The notes under the pieces are model-generated. The model had not been told where the DNA came from. It searched no databases and saw nothing but the letters and a program-made list of their open reading frames with translations. The translations under genes and the position numbers were made by a program. This document shows, piece after piece, positions 40,001 to 44,592 of a stretch of 44,592 nt of DNA. The stretch is from a virus, in IMG/VR virus record IMGVR_UViG_3300020394_000667, positions 1 through 44,592 of that record. One strand, written 5' to 3'. Numbering within the stretch: position 1 is the first letter of the stretch; every line of letters starts with the position of its first letter.

Positions 40001-43000
40001 ACTATATTACCACAATCTTCTTCTTATAGTGCTAATCAAGGCGATGGTCCTAATAATATTTATGTGATGAGAAGAGATGGAAGTGGTATATCTTGGGAAA
40101 GCACAGGTTATTATAGTCATACAGCATTAGGTAATTATATAGGGTTTGATGGTAGTATAGAAGGACAGCCTAGGCTAACTACTCCTTTTTCTCATACATT
40201 AAGCACAGTAAAACCATTAGAAGAAATACCTGCTGATTATAGTGCTATAGCTTATAATGATAGTTTGTCTTTTAGTAATAGTAAATGGCATAAAGGTGCT
40301 AATAAACATCAAGTATGTTTTGCAGCTATAGTTAATGGTAAAATGGCTATAGAAGGTTTTAGTCATACATGGATGTTAAATGATAGTGAAAGAGATAATA
40401 GTCATTCAGTTCGTGAAAATCAATTTAGAACATTTAATGATACTCCTGTATTGTTTAAAATAACAGACACTGGTTCTGCAAAGTCTGATACAAGAACATT
40501 TGCAGGGCATTATGCTAGTACTTCAAATTCTACAGCACACACTAATAATGAAATACCTTGGCATTACAATAATGGTGGTAAATTTAAAAAGAGATGTATT
40601 TATAATACTGCAACTAGTACACACATATCTACAAGAGGATCAGGTGAAGTTGCAACTGATAAACATAATCTTTATTATACATCTGGTACATACAGCTTAT
40701 ATGATGGTACTAAATTAGTTCCTACAATAGTTCCTTTTTCTAATTCTTCTGATACTAATATGGTTCAAGGACAAGTTGGAGATTATTTATATATTGATAG
40801 AAAATGGTTATCAGGTGAACCTTTATTAGGAACTACTACTATGTATAGATCTTCTGCTGGTTATATAGCAAGTGGAGAAAGTGAAGGTGGAACAAGTTTT
40901 GTTTGGGGTAGAAATCAAAAACAATTTAGACCATATGCTAGTGCAAGTGGATCAGCAGCACAAACAATACTTATTAGAGGTGTAGATGGTCATTTAAATC
41001 ATTTAAATGCTAGTGATTTAAACGAAAAAGTAACTCCTAGCGGTAATGCAACTGATCATAATATGGAAAGATTTAATCATCAAATTATTATTACATCTGT
41101 TAAAAGTGCATACTCAATAACAAGTGATACTAGTACTGCTGGAGTAGGTGGCGGAGATGAGTATTATTACAATCAAACAGATTCTAGAGTTGTAACTAAT
41201 AGATATAGCGGAACTGATTCTAAATCACAAATAACATATGATATAAATAGATATTCACCAGGTTTTGAAACAATGGCTTATCATGCAGCAGAAATGAGAC
41301 CATTTGAATTTCAAGGTGGACCATTGGATTTAATTAGAAGTTTACAACCTATAGCTAATGATAATTTTTCTTTAGATAATCAGTTGTTTGTTTCTACAAC
41401 TAGTGTTATAGGAGGAGAGCCTACATCTTCGTTATCTGCATATAAAGATAAATTTTATAATGATACTTCTGGGCAAAGTTTTAATAACTATCTTTCTAGT
41501 AAAATAGCAGGGTTATTACATACAGTAGATCAAGAGTTCGTTACTGAATACACTACACATTCTAAAATTATACCAGTATCTTTAACGCCTAATGAAGATG
41601 CAGCTGATGGAACAGCAGATACACACACAGTATGGGGATCTGCTAATGCTAAAATAAGTAATGTAAATAAACAATTTGTAGCACCTCTAACAGGAGAAGG
41701 TTATGATTATACAGCAGGATCTTTTTCAGCATTTGACGCTAATCTTTATATAGTAAATAATCCATTATTAACTTTTAGTAATGAGCAAGGTACAGAAACA
41801 GAATTTACTAACAATCAAAATATTAAATATAAAGTATCTTTATTATATGATGGTTATCAAGAAAGTCCATTAAGTAGTTTCTTTTATGATAAAACAATGA
41901 CTGCAGATAGATCTAGTCATGATGTAACTGTAAATATAGATGAGAATTTTACCTTTAATCCTAGAGTTACTCATATTGTTGTTTATAGAAAAAATACAGA
42001 TAGTGATTTATATAGATTAGTAAAAGAAGTTCCATTAGATAGTAAAGTATGGATTAATGAAGATGGAGTAAATAAATTTACATTTAGAGATAGTAAAAGA
42101 TTTGCATCTTATGCAGCATTAACAGGTATTAATGAAGAAAGAGAAACATTTAGTTTAAACTACGCTTTAAGTGCACAAATTAATGATGAGTTATTTGTTG
42201 GTCTTGCGTGGCATAAAGACGCAGAAGATGATACTAAGAAATACATATATAAATCTAAACCAGGTAATTTTAGTCAATTTGACTATAAAAATGACTTTTT
42301 AGTGTTACCTAATATACCTACAGCATTAGCATCATTTAACGGTAAAATATATGCTTTTGATAGAAATAATACATATGTTATAAATCCACAACAAATGTTT
42401 ATAGAAGATACATTTGAAGGTGTGGGTTGTTTAAGTCAAGATGCTTTTGTAGTTACAGAGTTTGGAATGTGTTTTGCAGATGTTAATAATATTTATCTAC
42501 ACAATGGATCTATTGCTAAACCTATTGGTAATAATATATTAGATGTATCTACATTTGAAGGTTATAAATTAGGATGGCAAAAAGCTGTAGAGCATTCTGA
42601 GGAAACAGTTGGTGTAGATCCATTTATATTTTATGATGGGCCTACTAATTCATTTGTATGCTTTGTACATGGAGCATGTGATCATACATGTGATAATACT
42701 GTTTCTAGAGCTTGGGTATATAATATATCTAGAAATAGATGGGATTATTGGGAAGCACCACTTGTTAAAAAGGCAATACAAGGTATGGATGGTGATATAC
42801 TTATATCCGATGGTAACTTAATATATAACTATAAAAATAATACTACATTAAGAGATTGGAAATGGCTAAGTAAAAAGTTATCATTAACTAAACAAACAAA
42901 TACAAAAAGAATGAGTAGAATTAAATTGCAAGGTACACCTACATTAGACACTATAAGTACACCTCCTAAATGGAATGATGACTTAGTAGTATATGTAGAT

Positions 43001-43459
43001 GGTGATATACAGCAATTAACAATACCAAATATAAATCCATCTAAGAATAAAGGATTTACAAAAGAATTTACTGGTTGCTTTTTAGGAGGAGGAGGCAACT
43101 TAGCATCAGGAGCTACTACAGTTACTGTTACTGGTGTAAATCAATCATCAGAAATAAGTGGTAAATTACCACCTGTTGGTAGTTTTATATTAATAAACGA
43201 AGAGTGTATGTTAGTTACTGCCAATCCAACAGCAACAACATTAACAGTAACAAGAGCACAACTAGGAACTACAGCTGTAGAGCATGTATTAGTAGATGTA
43301 TCTACAGAAGGTATAGAAAATGCTAGAATATTTACTTTATGCCCTATAATTAAATTACCTTCTAAATGTAAAGGTAAAAATATAGAGGTTTATTTTCAAA
43401 ACCAAAAAGGTACTGTAGATAGTTTTGCAGTACACTTTATAGATAAAGGAACAAAATAA
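37091..43459 (+). CDS. Giant P22-gp10-like tail hub/stabilisation protein (2,122 aa, TTG start)
   Basis: GGGGAG lies 9 nt before the TTG. The N-terminus (FTSGLVGSPSETDIPNDAAA, then NINVIAEDGTL) matches the start of P22 gp10-like tail stabilisation proteins. The C-terminal 700 residues (YKVSLLYDGYQESPLSSFFY; KIYAFDRNNTYVINPQQMFI; GMCFADVNNIYLHNGSIAKP) read as repeated beta-propeller or hub blades of the same family. Between them about 1,300 residues of Ser/Thr/Asn/Gly-rich beta sequence are inserted, making it over four times longer than P22 gp10. It would close the portal and anchor fibres, and the insert may serve receptor binding. Confidence 0.7.
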   Translation: MAKNSFEISTFTSGLVGSPSETDIPNDAAAYSQNINVIAEDGTLQAINDDQVLSSGVGFTTPAKTTQTLKILRSVLNPNTESGLNTVDVTGYAAHTDGYTKLAATGHGLSANDIIDFTATSGTTELNGFLRVLEVLDSNHFTVDFIHADITGSISGSPLATYVLRKDVSLAKQVYSGARIEIVTFNSSYEEKKYAFYFTQSGAGTDPALDGYTSVEVALSNASTVNQIATALNTAINAQDGLSSSVSTDTVTVSPSVNVDVDLVHISTNDDNVTPLQDATFIEINSSTITLTTTVDGKGSVFSSDDMATVNMDKQVYTLFGIDYSSDKIFKWDDIYNTNGENVITEFADNITNDDKSTIQQRNKNLFIGLGSSEIFSTKWVGYIDTVQINKDITGWFIVNDRLDSIDESAAPNNYDYIIAQQIHDNNTAFNEQQCYHAEVTINTGENLQTAFQSGVLYAAGNANINHSGKVANEVPKIGWCFKISNTNDTSDSKLAGAKGYKYDPTSAALVAGDVFMVVDNTSGSEVLEYLGNTGTTEPAFMMAIVEGTSKIYKISTAPGTADFSTELDRISSVDLSELIDGEDITTIAQCRSPLTSGTSVTNSSYLYYCDGTIDSGHVSDQRCRPLHMMYWVGTSNGNLYRINLTDFHSQHNSDTYKGPKLDAKMILDYSNISRCQDSSFDGNFKHWYGAIYGAKRFNEYGYSNSSYIRDIDHSLEDTDTTITESSGAWVESYSWSREPVNSNIAGIVETWNNATDTSKVPTAVRNNVAERYVYDDDTDVAGGGNNPGNMTHHHAQTNQTGDLKDYAADKTIKIQSHASNLNHGFDTGNIITGFINKDGKGHANYQGNTVITKVEGLNEFKAQGTHPTGTGDQDSFPYYSCKVWVLWKRRDGSAHEKWDLMLYNFYPTTVQSNTAVVYDRTPPYDECEKNIMSNSHGADDTGFWKNGDCNFYIQKSSMMLGKGNSEASNTILPQSSSYSANQGDGPNNIYVMRRDGSGISWESTGYYSHTALGNYIGFDGSIEGQPRLTTPFSHTLSTVKPLEEIPADYSAIAYNDSLSFSNSKWHKGANKHQVCFAAIVNGKMAIEGFSHTWMLNDSERDNSHSVRENQFRTFNDTPVLFKITDTGSAKSDTRTFAGHYASTSNSTAHTNNEIPWHYNNGGKFKKRCIYNTATSTHISTRGSGEVATDKHNLYYTSGTYSLYDGTKLVPTIVPFSNSSDTNMVQGQVGDYLYIDRKWLSGEPLLGTTTMYRSSAGYIASGESEGGTSFVWGRNQKQFRPYASASGSAAQTILIRGVDGHLNHLNASDLNEKVTPSGNATDHNMERFNHQIIITSVKSAYSITSDTSTAGVGGGDEYYYNQTDSRVVTNRYSGTDSKSQITYDINRYSPGFETMAYHAAEMRPFEFQGGPLDLIRSLQPIANDNFSLDNQLFVSTTSVIGGEPTSSLSAYKDKFYNDTSGQSFNNYLSSKIAGLLHTVDQEFVTEYTTHSKIIPVSLTPNEDAADGTADTHTVWGSANAKISNVNKQFVAPLTGEGYDYTAGSFSAFDANLYIVNNPLLTFSNEQGTETEFTNNQNIKYKVSLLYDGYQESPLSSFFYDKTMTADRSSHDVTVNIDENFTFNPRVTHIVVYRKNTDSDLYRLVKEVPLDSKVWINEDGVNKFTFRDSKRFASYAALTGINEERETFSLNYALSAQINDELFVGLAWHKDAEDDTKKYIYKSKPGNFSQFDYKNDFLVLPNIPTALASFNGKIYAFDRNNTYVINPQQMFIEDTFEGVGCLSQDAFVVTEFGMCFADVNNIYLHNGSIAKPIGNNILDVSTFEGYKLGWQKAVEHSEETVGVDPFIFYDGPTNSFVCFVHGACDHTCDNTVSRAWVYNISRNRWDYWEAPLVKKAIQGMDGDILISDGNLIYNYKNNTTLRDWKWLSKKLSLTKQTNTKRMSRIKLQGTPTLDTISTPPKWNDDLVVYVDGDIQQLTIPNINPSKNKGFTKEFTGCFLGGGGNLASGATTVTVTGVNQSSEISGKLPPVGSFILINEECMLVTANPTATTLTVTRAQLGTTAVEHVLVDVSTEGIENARIFTLCPIIKLPSKCKGKNIEVYFQNQKGTVDSFAVHFIDKGTK

Positions 43460-43722
43460 TGCCTAGAATTAAAAGTTTACAACATCCTCCTAAGGTTGCA
43501 GATGCAGAAGTACAACTTGCAATAAATAAGATTTATAACGAAATTAACACATTGATAGATAGTGTCAATTCTAGCGTTACAGATTATGAACAAGAAGGAA
43601 GTGGTAAACCTGGAGATGTTAGAGTTACTACAAAATCAGACAGAAGTGTAGTTTTAGAAATTAGAACAGAAGAAGGATGGTTTGAAACATCCAGTTTAAC
43701 AATGATTAAGAAAAGAGGATAA
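43459..43722 (+). CDS. Small tail-associated protein (87 aa)
   Basis: The ATG overlaps the tail-hub stop (TAATG). A helical N-terminus (DAEVQLAINKIYNEINTLID) leads to a small beta C-terminus (DVRVTTKSDRSVVLEIRTEE). Short proteins of this layout often follow tail-hub genes in phages and sit on the tail or trimerise fibres. The function is inferred from place only. Confidence 0.5.
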   Translation: MPRIKSLQHPPKVADAEVQLAINKIYNEINTLIDSVNSSVTDYEQEGSGKPGDVRVTTKSDRSVVLEIRTEEGWFETSSLTMIKKRG

Positions 43723-44286
43723 ATGGGATTATTTAGTGCAGTTATAGATAGAAGCCCAATAGATCAATTTGGAGCAGGTGCAAATGCAGCGGCACAAGTT
43801 GGTATGTCACAAGCGGCTTTTAATAGATCTAATGATATGTTTAATATGAACAGTACAAGAAATCAGATGCAAAGACAGATGAATGCAGAGCAAGCATTTG
43901 ATATACAAGCACAAAATGATATGATGCAAAGAAGAAATGCAGCACGATCAGGACAATCTTACAATCAAGTAGATACTACATCTGCTATTCTTAATCAAGT
44001 ACAAAATGCTAATATGCAACAAGGACTTGCTAATCAACAAATGGCTAGTAGTTACTTAGGACAAGCAGCTCAAATGCAAGCAAGTGCAGCAAGTACAAGA
44101 AATAGTTTAAATCAATTATACAGACAACAACAACAAGCAAATCAACAGGCTAAACAACAAGCTAAATCAGCAGCATTAAGTGCTGTAGGAGGTTTAGTAT
44201 CTGGTCTTGCAGGACCTGCAATAGGTGCAATAGGTGCTGCTGGTGGACAAAAAATGGGTTCATTGTTAGGACTACAAACAGGATAA
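43723..44286 (+). CDS. Candidate internal (ejection) protein, Gln/Met/Ala-rich (187 aa)
   Basis: The sequence is helical, rich in Gln, Asn, Met and Ala (NRSNDMFNMNSTRNQMQRQM; LNQLYRQQQQANQQAKQQ), with a Gly/Ala hydrophobic C-terminus (SAVGGLVSGLAGPAIGAIGA) able to cross or perturb a membrane. This composition is typical of podovirus internal-core proteins such as T7 gp14 or P22 gp7 and gp20. It follows the tail hub and precedes a similar gene. Confidence 0.6.
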   Translation: MGLFSAVIDRSPIDQFGAGANAAAQVGMSQAAFNRSNDMFNMNSTRNQMQRQMNAEQAFDIQAQNDMMQRRNAARSGQSYNQVDTTSAILNQVQNANMQQGLANQQMASSYLGQAAQMQASAASTRNSLNQLYRQQQQANQQAKQQAKSAALSAVGGLVSGLAGPAIGAIGAAGGQKMGSLLGLQTG

Positions 44287-44299
44287 AGGATAAATAATT

Positions 44300-44592
44300 A
44301 TGGCATTAATAGGTGGTATGCTAGCACAAGCAGCATTAGCAGAACAAGATAGAAGATTTAGACAAAATCAATTTGATAAAGAAATGGATTTAAGAGATAG
44401 GCAATTAAGTCAACAAGATGATCAATTTAATAAATCATTATCTTTACAAAGAAGTCAAATGGCTCCTATGATGTATGCATTTAATAGAATGCAACAAGAT
44501 GACATAATTTTAGATCAATTAGCAGATAAAGCTAGAACTGATAGTTTTGCACAGGATGAATATCAAAAAGCTTTAGAGCAATATAATTTAAA
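44300..44592 (+). CDS. Candidate internal protein, cut by the window edge
   Basis: The frame runs open off the window: ALIGGMLAQAALAEQDRRFR, then Gln/Met/Asp-rich helical sequence (LSQQDDQFNKSLSLQRSQMA). It resembles the preceding protein in composition. If the window ends are joined, the frame stops at 8-10, giving 100 residues that overlap the gene at 3. That neat junction supports a circular or permuted genome. Confidence 0.55.
   Translation, partial: MALIGGMLAQAALAEQDRRFRQNQFDKEMDLRDRQLSQQDDQFNKSLSLQRSQMAPMMYAFNRMQQDDIILDQLADKARTDSFAQDEYQKALEQYNL

Noticed and set aside
1-44592. CRISPR array, integrase/attachment site, insertion sequence or lysogeny repressor
   Set aside because: I saw no regularly spaced repeats, recombinase signature, transposase or CI-like gene. 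A strictly lytic lifestyle is the simpler reading.

Overview
The window is best read as one essentially complete genome of a tailed dsDNA phage, about 44.6 kb and strongly AT-rich. It encodes both terminase subunits, a P22-type portal, a scaffold, an SU10-like HK97-fold capsid protein, neck adaptors, fibres and a giant P22-gp10-like tail protein, but no tape measure, tail tube or sheath. That points to a short-tailed (podovirus-like) virion. Base composition and gene families (PrimPol-helicase, ERF, DUF932, SPL-like radical SAM, TIGR02466-like oxygenase, tiny Lys-rich proteins) resemble uncultured marine phages. The host cannot be read from the sequence; a low-GC marine proteobacterium is a guess.

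Layout. Two arms diverge from a control region at about 22,436-22,720. The leftward arm (22,435 down to 10,460, minus strand) carries early/replication genes: about a dozen tiny proteins, DUF6878 and DUF6915 proteins, a radical-SAM enzyme, small Zn-ribbons, DUF932, ERF recombinase, an SSB-like protein, a PrimPol-helicase, a PD-(D/E)XK nuclease and a 2OG oxygenase. The rightward arm (22,721 to 44,592) is the packaging/virion operon. The genes at 3-10,470, also on the plus strand, read as its continuation across the window ends: candidate ejection proteins, a 2,611-residue giant protein, a peptidoglycan-binding-like protein, a mini-MscS-like membrane protein and a candidate holin. The arms converge tail to tail at 10,460-10,470 with an 11-nt overlap. 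One divergence point and one convergence point fit a closed or circularly permuted genome.

Most notable features. (1) The 2,611-residue protein carries a DxDxD motif (D1109/D1111/D1113) preceded by an R-x-P segment, as in the catalytic barrel of two-barrel RNA polymerases. It may be a virion-packaged RNA polymerase of the kind known from crAss-like phages. (2) Early genes are separated by a series of relatively G+C-rich hairpins and multibranched RNA-like elements closed by perfect 7-10 bp stems. Many begin at the preceding stop codon, and many end in a CTCT-T7-9 tract that lies only 26-50 nt upstream of the next start codon. A similar tract also lies ahead of the first early gene. These may be terminators, processing sites, small RNAs or unusual promoters. 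The two observations together suggest an unusual early-transcription system.

How it may work (inference). Ejection proteins and the giant protein enter with the DNA and start leftward transcription. PrimPol-helicase, SSB, ERF and nuclease then replicate and recombine the genome. The rightward arm, which has a near-consensus sigma70 promoter that would give a leaderless first mRNA, makes heads and tails. An M15 peptidase and small membrane proteins probably end the cycle.
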